A DNA stretch of 5,310 nt from Microcaldota archaeon (GCA_021821605.1 JAKACG010000048.1:1-5310); one strand, 5' to 3'. Counted from the first letter of the stretch, positions 1 through 5,196 are shown. Numbers and translations: made by a program. Notes: a model not told the origin generated them from the sequence alone.

Positions 1-444
1 AATGTTTGCTTTTAAACACCAAGTAATTAAAAAATTGTGCAGCTCCTCGGTCATCTTCAACGTATCACCAGATATTAGCTTTCTGTTCTTAAGAGAAACT
101 GCAAGCTCTGGAGTTGTCATGCTTTGGTTTTTTAATAAGATTAGAACGGTCTTTGCCGGCTCTATTTTTTTGAGTATGGAACTTAGATTTTTGTCTGGAT
201 TATTTAAGAAGGCTGAGCCTTTTTTGGTAATTATTACTTTTTCTTCTTTAATGGTTAAAAGTTCCATTATTCCTGCAGCAGAAATCAAAGGAAAAAGTAG
301 GTCTATATGTTCCTTTGTATATGAAGCTAGTTCCCTCAGTGAAAGACCTTTGGTTTCGTTTAGTATTTTTAATATAGCACGTACTCTGCTTAAACTTACA
401 GATAAAGGAAAGGAGTTTTTTAGAAATAAATTTTTGTTTTCCAT
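1..444 (-). CDS. AAA-associated-domain protein (AAA_assoc_C-like), 3' end beyond the left edge
   Basis: Reading leftward from the ATG at 444, the frame stays open for 148 codons to the window edge, so the C-terminus is missing. An in-frame TAA lies nine codons upstream and no better start lies between. The protein resembles the small helical domain (Pfam AAA_assoc_C, PF09821) found fused to, or encoded beside, archaeal NitT/TauT-type ABC transporter ATPases. Matching features are P13 followed by SxSRVRAILKIL (17-28), a winged-helix-like LxELA (36-40), IDLLFPLISAAGIMELL (47-63), a basic ITKKGSAF turn (72-79), the NRKL segment (120-123) and the E-x-L-x-x-x-x-x-x-W pattern near 134-142. The family is about 120-150 residues, so little is missing. 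No ATPase domain precedes it, so it is a stand-alone copy here. The function is uncertain: ABC transporter accessory or regulator. The family assignment is from memory of the consensus. There is no Shine-Dalgarno site, and a TATA-like box at 465-472 fits leaderless initiation. Confidence 0.6.
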   Translation of the reverse strand, partial: MENKNLFLKNSFPLSVSLSRVRAILKILNETKGLSLRELASYTKEHIDLLFPLISAAGIMELLTIKEEKVIITKKGSAFLNNPDKNLSSILKKIEPAKTVLILLKNQSMTTPELAVSLKNRKLISGDTLKMTEELHNFLITWCLKANI

Positions 445-464
445 GAATATGATTATACAATTAC

Positions 465-480
465 TATTTTAATCCTTTCC
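465..480 (-). promoter_or_regulatory. Putative BRE/TATA promoter of the AAA-associated-domain gene
   Basis: On the minus strand TTAAAATA (472-465) lies 21-28 nt before the ATG at 444, directly preceded by the purine-rich GGAAAGGA (480-473), which fits an archaeal BRE. With a start site about 26 nt from the box centre, transcription would begin at or next to the ATG. This suits a leaderless mRNA and explains the absence of a ribosome binding site. Confidence 0.4.
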
Positions 481-513
481 AAATATTAGAATAGATTACA
501 AATTAAAGTGCAA

Positions 514-1014
514 TTAACTAAAGTTTTTATGAGCTAAGACATCAACGGTCAATGTTCCACTGACCTGGTATGAGTTAAGATTATTATCAGAACAGTTGCT
601 GCATAGTCCATAAAAAATATTATATCTGGAGTTTATTTGTGAACCTACTGAGGGAAAATAATTATTTATATAAACAGTACAGGTAAATGTGCTTTTTTCT
701 GTGACAGATTTAGGGTTACAAGAACCATTATAAGAAGCGTTGCTATAAGTTGGGAAAACAGAGATGGCATTGCTTGGAAAACCTACTTTTGTTCCGACCT
801 CATTTTTTACTGTTATAATCAAAATAGAACCTGACGAATTTACATATACAGAAGCATTACTGCATTGAAACTGAGAGTTTATGTAACAGTAAGAGTATGT
901 ACTTGGATGTGAGGTTATTAGAAAAAAAGTAAGTATTACTGCGCCTGCTATAAACAAGGCTATAAATACCCAAGTATAAGTGTCGAAAAGTTCGTAGGAT
1001 GATTGAAGTTTCAT
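514..1014 (-). CDS. Type IV pilin-like, Cys-rich membrane-anchored surface protein
   Basis: This is a 166-residue protein. Its N-terminus, MKLQSSYELFDTYTW followed by a hydrophobic stretch (about 14-33), resembles the QSAxEYLxTYGW start common in DPANN archaeal pilin-like proteins. If the short leader is cut before Q4, then E8 becomes the Glu+5 that is conserved in type IV pilins. The rest (34-166) should lie outside the cell. It has six cysteines (43, 51, 99, 112, 138, 141), several N-x-S/T glycosylation sequons, and a C-terminal beta-rich part with a YQVSGTLTVDVLA ending typical of archaeal pilin-like beta domains. The likely role is a structural or adhesive cell-surface subunit, but the exact function is unknown. 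It lies 72 nt downstream of the DUF929 gene on the same strand and has its own TATA-like box, so it need not be co-transcribed. No Shine-Dalgarno site precedes the ATG at 1014. The cysteines could form disulfides on the surface. Confidence 0.65.
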   Translation of the reverse strand: MKLQSSYELFDTYTWVFIALFIAGAVILTFFLITSHPSTYSYCYINSQFQCSNASVYVNSSGSILIITVKNEVGTKVGFPSNAISVFPTYSNASYNGSCNPKSVTEKSTFTCTVYINNYFPSVGSQINSRYNIFYGLCSNCSDNNLNSYQVSGTLTVDVLAHKNFS

Positions 1015-1043
1015 GGTTAAGACAGATTGTAATTACATCATTT

Positions 1044-1053
1044 TATTTATAAA
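1044..1053 (-). promoter_or_regulatory. Putative TATA box of the pilin-like gene
   Basis: On the minus strand TTTATAAATA (1053-1044) lies 30-39 nt before the ATG at 1014. An initiation point about 26 nt downstream of the box centre would give a leader of roughly 8-10 nt. No ribosome binding site is visible in that leader. Confidence 0.45.
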
Positions 1054-1086
1054 TATTATGTTTACAGTAATAATTTCTGGTAAAAT

Positions 1087-2184
1087 TTAATAACCATTCG
1101 TGCTTTCTATAGTTTTTATTGCAGGAAGAGAACATACAGGTGCGACATTGTTTATTGAACTGCATACCATAGCAACATAAAGATCTGCAGCAGCATACTC
1201 GCTTTGTGAGAACTGATCATTGAATGTAGCAAGCTGTTGCAAAACCTGAGCATGAGTCATATTTACAAGTTGAAGATCAGCACTAGATGTTGGAGGTGTA
1301 TTACCAAAATCTATAGCATCTGCACCACTTACCTGATCACTCCCCCATATAGTGTAAGGAGTGCCTTGAAAATTATTTAGTTGCTCTATAAGTTTAAAGG
1401 CATCTATATACGCAAGATTTCCAGACTGATTTATCTCTTGTTGTATAATTGGAATAGGCTGGACAACAAAACCACCGGTTATTGGATCTGTATCTTCTAT
1501 GGCTATGAAGTTAATGTAATTGCTCGTATAATAAGAGCCTAAGTCTACTGTAGAGCTGTTGTAATGGGCAGGAGACCAATATATAGTAGGTACATCGCTG
1601 TCCTTAAGAGCACTGTATCCTTCAAAAAGATTACTGAAGTTACCAAATCTTGAAAGCGCCAACGCCATTGCCCATCTGTTTTCTCCACAGAATATACACG
1701 TTATTGAACCTAAATATATAACGCTTGGTTTTCCATTAAGAATAAACATTGGGACCTTGTTTGGCTTTGCCGAAACTGTATTTACTATACTTCCATTTAT
1801 TAACATCTCTCCTGCGGTTTCAAAATAAGAGTTAGGCGCATTATTTATTATTGAAAGATCAGTAGCGTTTAATGGGTTGTTTATATTTGTAAGTCTGTCC
1901 CCAAAACTACCAGAGGATGTTATTACCGGATCTGAAGGCAAGAACAACTGCTGAGGAGAGATTAACGAAGAGTTTATATTGAATGCAGTAATATTTGCAC
2001 TTTTAAGCGCCGTAGTATTTGAAGAATTTACATATATTATCTTAGTTTGATTTTGATATATTATCTTTTGAGGCGCATGAATATAAGCAAGCGTCGCTAA
2101 TAAGAATGCGGCTATGCTTATTACAAATGTCATATAGGTAAGAACATTTGTTCTTGATGTAATGGTTTTTGTTTTTGACGCCAT
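1087..2184 (-). CDS. DUF929-family membrane-anchored thioredoxin-like protein
   Basis: This 365-residue protein has a short polar N-terminus, one membrane segment (about 16-36), a polar linker rich in Asn/Ser/Thr and N-glycosylation sequons, and then the DUF929 core. The core signature is visible: GKPSVIYLGSITCIFCGENRW (151-171) running on through AMALALSRFGNFSNL (172-186). It holds a CIFC dithiol motif at 163-166, as in thioredoxin-fold proteins. A second Cys pair lies near the C-terminus (C341 and C351), where the family often keeps conserved cysteines. The topology predicts that the catalytic domain is outside the membrane. A thiol-disulfide oxidoreductase role is plausible but not established for the family. 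The full length is typical. The ATG at 2184 gives the membrane anchor right after a basic stretch. No Shine-Dalgarno site is present, and TATA-like boxes lie upstream in the divergent region. The next gene downstream encodes a six-Cys surface protein, a possible substrate (inference). Confidence 0.85.
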   Translation of the reverse strand: MASKTKTITSRTNVLTYMTFVISIAAFLLATLAYIHAPQKIIYQNQTKIIYVNSSNTTALKSANITAFNINSSLISPQQLFLPSDPVITSSGSFGDRLTNINNPLNATDLSIINNAPNSYFETAGEMLINGSIVNTVSAKPNKVPMFILNGKPSVIYLGSITCIFCGENRWAMALALSRFGNFSNLFEGYSALKDSDVPTIYWSPAHYNSSTVDLGSYYTSNYINFIAIEDTDPITGGFVVQPIPIIQQEINQSGNLAYIDAFKLIEQLNNFQGTPYTIWGSDQVSGADAIDFGNTPPTSSADLQLVNMTHAQVLQQLATFNDQFSQSEYAAADLYVAMVCSSINNVAPVCSLPAIKTIESTNGY

Positions 2185-2200
2185 AAAATCTGATATTACA

Positions 2201-2227
2201 TTTTTAAACGTTTTTTTATTTTTTATA
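2201..2227 (-). promoter_or_regulatory. Candidate promoter of the DUF929 gene (two possible TATA boxes)
   Basis: Two A/T boxes precede the ATG at 2184 on the minus strand: TATAAAAA (2227-2220, 36-43 nt upstream) and TTTAAAAA (2208-2201, 17-24 nt upstream). The first would give a leader of about 14 nt. The second is slightly too close for a start at or before the ATG. The tract is so AT-rich that the choice is uncertain. Confidence 0.35.
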
Positions 2228-2233
2228 TTTTTA

Positions 2234-2255
2234 TTTATTTTAAGTTTATTTTAAG
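2234..2255. repeat. Perfect tandem 11-bp repeat in the divergent promoter region
   Basis: TTTATTTTAAG occurs twice head to tail (2234-2244 and 2245-2255) with no mismatch, between the divergent DUF929 and tatD promoters. One helical turn per unit would place two identical faces in phase for a DNA-binding protein. In such AT-rich DNA it could equally be a slippage duplication. Confidence 0.6.
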
Positions 2256-2292
2256 TATTACCTATTTCCAAGAGATATTATAGATTATTTAA

Positions 2293-2300
2293 TATATAAA
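2293..2300 (+). promoter_or_regulatory. Putative TATA box of the tatD-tRNA-UPF0147 cluster
   Basis: TATATAAA is centred about 40 nt before the ATG at 2337. A start site near 2322-2324 would leave a leader of about 14 nt that still contains the AGGT (2327-2330) six bases before the ATG, which could act as a weak ribosome binding site. Confidence 0.45.
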
Positions 2301-2336
2301 ACTATATTATATGATTAGGTATTTACAGGTATATTA

Positions 2337-3047
2337 ATGTTCTCCGATGCGCATTGCCATTTATATATGGCAGAAGATATAGAAAAGGTCTTGAAAAATT
2401 CACAAGATTGTAACGTTGGCTTATTTTTAAATACGGCTATAGATTATGACAGTTCATTTAAAAGTGCCAAACTAAAACTTGAGTCTAAAGGAGTTCATAA
2501 TATTCTTGGAATAGCGCCTGATTTTTCAATTGTTGATATTGAAAAGATTCATGCTCTAGAAAAACTTGCTACAAATGCTGCAGTAGGCATAGGTGAGATA
2601 GGGCTCGATATTAAAATAATAGATAGTGTACCATTAGAAAAACAGGCAAAGGTTTTTGAAGAACAGCTTGAGATAGCAGACAGGCTAAATGTGCCAGTAG
2701 TTATACATTCAAGAGGCATGCTAAATGAGATTGAAAAAAGTTTAAATGAAAAGAATATAAAAAAGGCCATGTTTCATTTTTTTGAAGGTAATGAAATAGA
2801 TGCAAAAAGAATAGAAAAGAAAGGTTACCTTATATCGATACCACCACTTGATTCTTCTCGCTTTAAAAGAGTTATTTCTGCGGTAGATATTGAAAGTCTG
2901 GTTTGTGAAACGGATTTTCCTGCAGTTGGAAAAACCCCTTGTGATGTAAATAGGGTTATAGAAAAAATAGCTAAAATAAAATCAAAGGAGATTACCTTTA
3001 TAGGTGATAAAATAACAGAAACTATTAAAGATTACTTCGGTGTATAA
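2337..3047 (+). CDS. TatD-family metal-dependent hydrolase (putative deoxyribonuclease)
   Basis: This 236-residue protein is an amidohydrolase-superfamily TIM barrel of the TatD type. All metal-ligand motifs are visible in order: D4-x-H6-x-H8 at the N-terminus, GEIGLD (86-91, with E87), VIHSRG (122-127, with H124), a histidine in FHFFEG (H147) and ETDFP (191-195, with D193). Characterised TatD proteins are Mg/Mn-dependent DNases, and some act as 3'-5' exonucleases in DNA repair. The substrate here is inferred from the family only, and archaeal members are mostly untested. The protein is somewhat shorter than the usual 250-265 residues, without loss of a motif. It should be cytosolic, as there is no signal peptide. 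The ATG at 2337 puts the SDAHCHL motif at residue 3, as expected. It lies 7 nt upstream of a tRNA gene on the same strand and is probably co-transcribed with it. Confidence 0.88.
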   Translation: MFSDAHCHLYMAEDIEKVLKNSQDCNVGLFLNTAIDYDSSFKSAKLKLESKGVHNILGIAPDFSIVDIEKIHALEKLATNAAVGIGEIGLDIKIIDSVPLEKQAKVFEEQLEIADRLNVPVVIHSRGMLNEIEKSLNEKNIKKAMFHFFEGNEIDAKRIEKKGYLISIPPLDSSRFKRVISAVDIESLVCETDFPAVGKTPCDVNRVIEKIAKIKSKEITFIGDKITETIKDYFGV

Positions 3048-3054
3048 TATAGGA

Positions 3055-3155
3055 GGGTCCGTAGCTCAGCTTGGACAGAGCGGCAGACTTCTAATCTGAT
3101 GGCCGCGGGTTCAAAAAAACTATTAATAACAGTTTTGAGTATCCCGCCGGACCCG
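3055..3155 (+). tRNA. tRNA-Arg (anticodon TCT) with an intron in the T-loop
   Basis: The acceptor stem is GGGTCCG (3055-3061) with CGGACCC (3148-3154), and the discriminator base is G3155. The D-stem is GCTC/GAGC (3064-3067/3078-3081). The anticodon loop CTTCTAA carries TCT at 3090-3092, which reads AGA and AGG codons. The T-stem is GCGGG/CCCGC (3105-3109/3143-3147). The space between the T-stem strands is 33 nt instead of 7, because a 26-nt intron (3116-3141) interrupts the loop. Removal restores TTCAAAT and leaves a 75-nt mature tRNA without an encoded CCA. The anticodon stem pairs at four positions, with a G3083-A3099 mismatch at the 27-43 pair. The AGGAGG at 3051-3056 overlaps the 5' end and is not a ribosome binding site. 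A TATTAAAG at 3023-3030, inside the tatD end, could be its own promoter, but co-transcription with tatD is equally possible. Confidence 0.93.
3116..3141 (+). other. Predicted archaeal tRNA intron with bulge-helix-bulge splice sites (position 59/60)
   Basis: Outer helix: the T-stem. The 3' bulge is TAT (3140-3142). The central 4-bp helix pairs TTCA (3110-3113) with TGAG (3136-3139) and includes one T-G wobble. The 5' bulge is AAA (3114-3116). The inner helix pairs AAACT (3117-3121) with AGTTT (3131-3135) around a 9-nt loop. Cutting after the second base of each bulge, as the archaeal splicing endonuclease does, removes exactly 26 nt and rebuilds the standard T-loop. Confidence 0.85.
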
Positions 3156-3164
3156 TTTAAAAAA

Positions 3165-3170
3165 AGGTGA
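3165..3170 (+). promoter_or_regulatory. Strong Shine-Dalgarno site for the UPF0147 gene
   Basis: AGGTGA is fully complementary to the archaeal 16S rRNA 3' end and lies six bases before the ATG at 3177. It sets the start and shows that this gene is translated from a leadered, probably polycistronic message that continues past the tRNA, unlike the minus-strand genes, which lack such sites. Confidence 0.75.
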
Positions 3171-3176
3171 ACGTAT

Positions 3177-3446
3177 ATGGCAGAAGATAAAAAGCTTGAA
3201 GAAACAATAACACAGATAAGACAGCAAATAGATATACTGTTGAATGATAACAGCGTTCCAAGAAATGTAAAGGCAGCTGTTGATGAAGCTAAAAAAGCTC
3301 TCGATAAAAAAGAGGATAGCTACTCAGTGAGATCCTCTGCAGCAACGTATAAGATAGATGAAATAAGCAACGACATAAACCTGCCTCCTTATGCCAGGAC
3401 GGTAATATGGAATATATTAAGTATGCTTGAATCAATAAAAGACTGA
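3177..3446 (+). CDS. UPF0147 family protein
   Basis: This is an 89-residue, all-helical, soluble protein. It matches the archaeal UPF0147 family over its whole length. The conserved parts are visible: a leading helix (about 7-23), VPRNVKAAVDEAKKAL (27-42), a short charged linker, then SVRSSAATYKIDEISND (50-66) and LPPYARTVIWNILSMLESI (69-87). The usual family pattern has VPRN, an AEEAK helix, NDPNxP-hTRTxIW and a LExI ending. No biochemical function is known to me, although the family is widespread in archaea. It starts 22 nt after the tRNA end with a clear ribosome binding site and is probably the last gene of the tatD-tRNA unit. A T5 run (3447-3451) follows its stop at once and could help termination. 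Confidence 0.9.
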   Translation: MAEDKKLEETITQIRQQIDILLNDNSVPRNVKAAVDEAKKALDKKEDSYSVRSSAATYKIDEISNDINLPPYARTVIWNILSMLESIKD

Positions 3447-3631
3447 TTTTTATCTGAAACACATATGAGAGAAATGCCGAGAGTCTGTATAAAGATTCTT
3501 AGTAAAGAATCGCTTCTGATGTTTGACTGTGGTGCAAACACCCCAAACGACTCTTATAGTATGTCAGCAAAAGTCTTTGTTATATTAGTGTCGTTTGTAG
3601 AGACATAGTTACAATTTAACCCATATCATTA
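3447..3631 (+). other. Gap between UPF0147 and purD with possible RNA structure
   Basis: No known gene is recognised here. A perfect 7-bp hairpin with a 4-nt loop lies at 3494-3511 (GATTCTT/AAGAATC), a 6-bp hairpin at 3520-3540 (TGTTTG/CAAACA), and a perfect 8-bp long-range helix CAAACGAC/GTCGTTTG at 3544-3551/3590-3597. The last extends inward to 13 pairs out of 15 and encloses a small GCAAA/TTTGT hairpin at 3567-3580. A competing helix joins 3480-3485 to 3549-3554. I find no clear C/D box, H/ACA, SRP or RNase P signature. It may be a small non-coding RNA, a structured 3' UTR, or coincidence. Confidence 0.3.
3465..3608 (+). CDS. Possible small ORF, unrecognised (47 aa), doubtful
   Basis: This open frame runs from the ATG at 3465 to TAG at 3606-3608 and fills most of the gap before the purD promoter. 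The translation begins MREMPRVCIKILSKESLLMF and includes DCGANT (21-26). I do not recognise it. No ribosome binding site precedes the ATG and no TATA box is well placed, so support is weak. Chance of such a frame in DNA of this composition is not negligible. It lies in the same frame as UPF0147, separated by its TGA stop and six codons. The overlapping hairpins offer a competing explanation for the region. Confidence 0.2.
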   Translation: MREMPRVCIKILSKESLLMFDCGANTPNDSYSMSAKVFVILVSFVET

Positions 3632-3641
3632 TTTATAAAAT
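3632..3641 (+). promoter_or_regulatory. Putative TATA box of purD
   Basis: TTTATAAAAT begins 40 nt before the ATG at 3672. A start near 3660 would leave a leader of about 12 nt that includes AGGT (3660-3663), eight bases before the ATG. This indicates that purD is transcribed separately from the tatD unit. Confidence 0.5.
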
Positions 3642-3671
3642 AAATATCAAATTTTGTGTAGGTATGATGCA

Positions 3672-5027
3672 ATGGCACATAAGGAAAGGGTTGCAGTAAT
3701 AGATGGCAGCGGCAGAGGCGCAGCTTTAGTCAGAGCATACGCGAAGAGCCATAATGTTGAAAGCATTATAGCAATACCTGGCAATGACCTTATGAAGACA
3801 GGTACAGACAAGCCAGTGTATACGTTTCCAACAGTCGATACCACATCAATAGCAGAAATAGTAAAAATCTGCAAATTGAATAACGTATCTTTTGTAGACG
3901 TAGCGCAGGACGATGCGGTTGCTAAAGGTCTTGTAGATGTACTGCGAAAGAAAGTAGTGGCACTTTGTGTTCTTGGTCCCACAAAAGCAGCAGGAGAAAT
4001 AGAATGGAACAAAGCATATGCTAGACAACTTGGCACTAGACATTCCCTACCGCAGCCAAAATACCAAATATGTAACAGCGAGGAGCAGGGTATTGCGTAT
4101 ATGCAAAGGCTTCCCAAAAATACACCTGTATTTGTAAAGGCTTCTGGTCTTGCAAAAGGCAAAGGCGCCATACCTGCAAAAACTTTCAAAGAAGCGGTCA
4201 ATGCGATAAAATCAATGGCAAGTTTTGAGAACGCAGGCAGAACTTTTCTAATAGAACACTGGCTGCGCAACGAAGACGGTTCTAATGCTGAGGAGTTTTC
4301 TTCATTTGCTATAACCGACGGAAATACTATGAAGATTCTTGGAAATGCGCAAGATCACAAACGTGCTTACAACAATGACCAAGGACCGAATACTGGAGGC
4401 ATGGGTTGTAGCACTCCACCTCTTGTTATTAATGGTTATATAACAAGTAAAGTAGAAGATATATTCAACACTATGGTGAAAAGCCTTAATACAGAAGGAA
4501 GAGAATATACAGGCATACTTTATCTTGGGGGCATACTACAACACCAACAAAATAAGCTTGTGCCTAGCATAATCGAATGGAATGCACGCTGGGGAGATCC
4601 AGAGGCGCAGGTTATAGTTCCAGGAATAAAGAATGACCTTTTGGAGCTTGGTTTTTCAGTTGTTACTCACACTATAAAAGATCATATGATACAATTAGAT
4701 GGCAAGGTCCGTGTTGTAGTTGCAGGTGTCTCGAAAGGCTACCCTACTGACTATTCTGCAGTTATAGGAAAGCAAATTTACGGTTTAGATAATGTCATTA
4801 ATACAGAAGGAGTTGAAGTATATGGGGCAGGAGTATCTATACAAGATGGAAAATACTACGCTACTGGAGGAAGGCTGTTTTACATTGTTGGAGATGGCAA
4901 GAATGTATTAGAAGCAAGGTCAAAGGCATATGCCGCAATTCGTCGTGTATCAATAGAGGGAGACAATCTGCACTACCGTGATGATATCGGCTGGAGAGAT
5001 GTGGCAAGGCTAAGAAGAAGCCAATGA
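3672..5027 (+). CDS. purD: Phosphoribosylamine-glycine ligase (GAR synthetase)
   Basis: This 451-residue enzyme joins 5-phosphoribosylamine and glycine, using ATP, to give glycinamide ribonucleotide in purine biosynthesis. It has an N-terminal Rossmann-like domain (VAVIDGSGRG 7-16; PGN 36-38), an ATP-grasp core and a C-terminal barrel. Key motifs are FVKASGLAKGKGA (154-166), the QDHKRAYNNDQGPNTGGMG signature (227-245), NARWGDPEAQ (304-313, the GARS signature) and the ending HYRDDIGWRD (434-443). The usual GGREHAL of the first domain is replaced by SGRGAAL, and a small insertion sits in the loop at 198-208. Both suggest a divergent lineage. The full length is near the family's 420-440 residues. 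ATG 3672 is preferred over a TTG at 3654 because the Rossmann strand then starts at residue 6-7 and an AGGT lies upstream. No other purine gene is in the window. The converging neighbour is a PIN protein. Confidence 0.95.
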   Translation: MAHKERVAVIDGSGRGAALVRAYAKSHNVESIIAIPGNDLMKTGTDKPVYTFPTVDTTSIAEIVKICKLNNVSFVDVAQDDAVAKGLVDVLRKKVVALCVLGPTKAAGEIEWNKAYARQLGTRHSLPQPKYQICNSEEQGIAYMQRLPKNTPVFVKASGLAKGKGAIPAKTFKEAVNAIKSMASFENAGRTFLIEHWLRNEDGSNAEEFSSFAITDGNTMKILGNAQDHKRAYNNDQGPNTGGMGCSTPPLVINGYITSKVEDIFNTMVKSLNTEGREYTGILYLGGILQHQQNKLVPSIIEWNARWGDPEAQVIVPGIKNDLLELGFSVVTHTIKDHMIQLDGKVRVVVAGVSKGYPTDYSAVIGKQIYGLDNVINTEGVEVYGAGVSIQDGKYYATGGRLFYIVGDGKNVLEARSKAYAAIRRVSIEGDNLHYRDDIGWRDVARLRRSQ

Positions 5028-5056
5028 CAAAAATGTCGCCGAACATCATAATTAGG

Positions 5057-5091
5057 TAAAAGTTTCTTAAAATACTTTTAATTAAATTTTT
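5057..5091 (+). terminator. Candidate terminator of purD
   Basis: TAAAAGT (5057-5063) and ACTTTTA (5074-5080) form a perfect 7-bp inverted repeat around a 10-nt loop, followed after six bases by TTTTT (5087-5091). The stem is AT-rich and weak, but a U-run alone can stop archaeal RNA polymerase. It begins 30 nt after the purD stop. Confidence 0.45.
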
Positions 5092-5140
5092 CTAAAGAAA
5101 TTTATTGGACCCAGCAAACGTTAGTCATTGAATAGAATGT

Positions 5141-5178
5141 ACAAACAATGGTAAATAACGGTATTTTATAATGTTTGT
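5141..5178. repeat. Inverted repeat between convergent genes
   Basis: ACAAACA (5141-5147) and TGTTTGT (5172-5178) are perfect inverted arms, and inside them AAATA (5153-5157) pairs with TATTT (5162-5166) around a 4-nt loop. The mismatched stem lies 18 nt downstream of the PIN gene stop. It may stabilise or end transcripts from either side. Apart from this and the purD terminator, the 5028-5196 interval holds nothing I recognise. Confidence 0.35.
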
Positions 5179-5196
5179 CGTTTGAAATTAAATAAA

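Noticed and set aside
2..472. 156-codon plus-strand open frame at the left edge
   Set aside because: Its sequence is low in recognisable motifs, and the opposite strand in register encodes a credible AAA-associated-domain protein with a promoter-like element.
2311..2337. Nine-codon upstream ORF whose TAA overlaps the tatD ATG
   Set aside because: Its ATG lies upstream of the transcription start expected from the TATA box at 2293-2300, and it has no ribosome binding site.
3051..3056. AGGAGG as a ribosome binding site
   Set aside because: It overlaps the first bases of the tRNA acceptor stem and no start codon follows at a useful distance.
3444..3608. TGA stop of UPF0147 followed by an in-frame open stretch, suggesting readthrough or recoding
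   Set aside because: UPF0147 already ends at the normal family C-terminus, in-frame placement has a one-in-three chance, and no recoding element is recognised.
3654..3671. TTG start extending purD by six residues
   Set aside because: The extra residues precede the normal start of the Rossmann strand, and the ATG at 3672 has an AGGT eight bases upstream.
3647..4270. 207-codon minus-strand frame inside purD
   Set aside because: It is antisense to strongly conserved purD motifs and has no recognisable domain.
5141..5178. Inverted repeat as an insertion-sequence end or attachment site
   Set aside because: There is no transposase or integrase, no target duplication and no second copy in the window.
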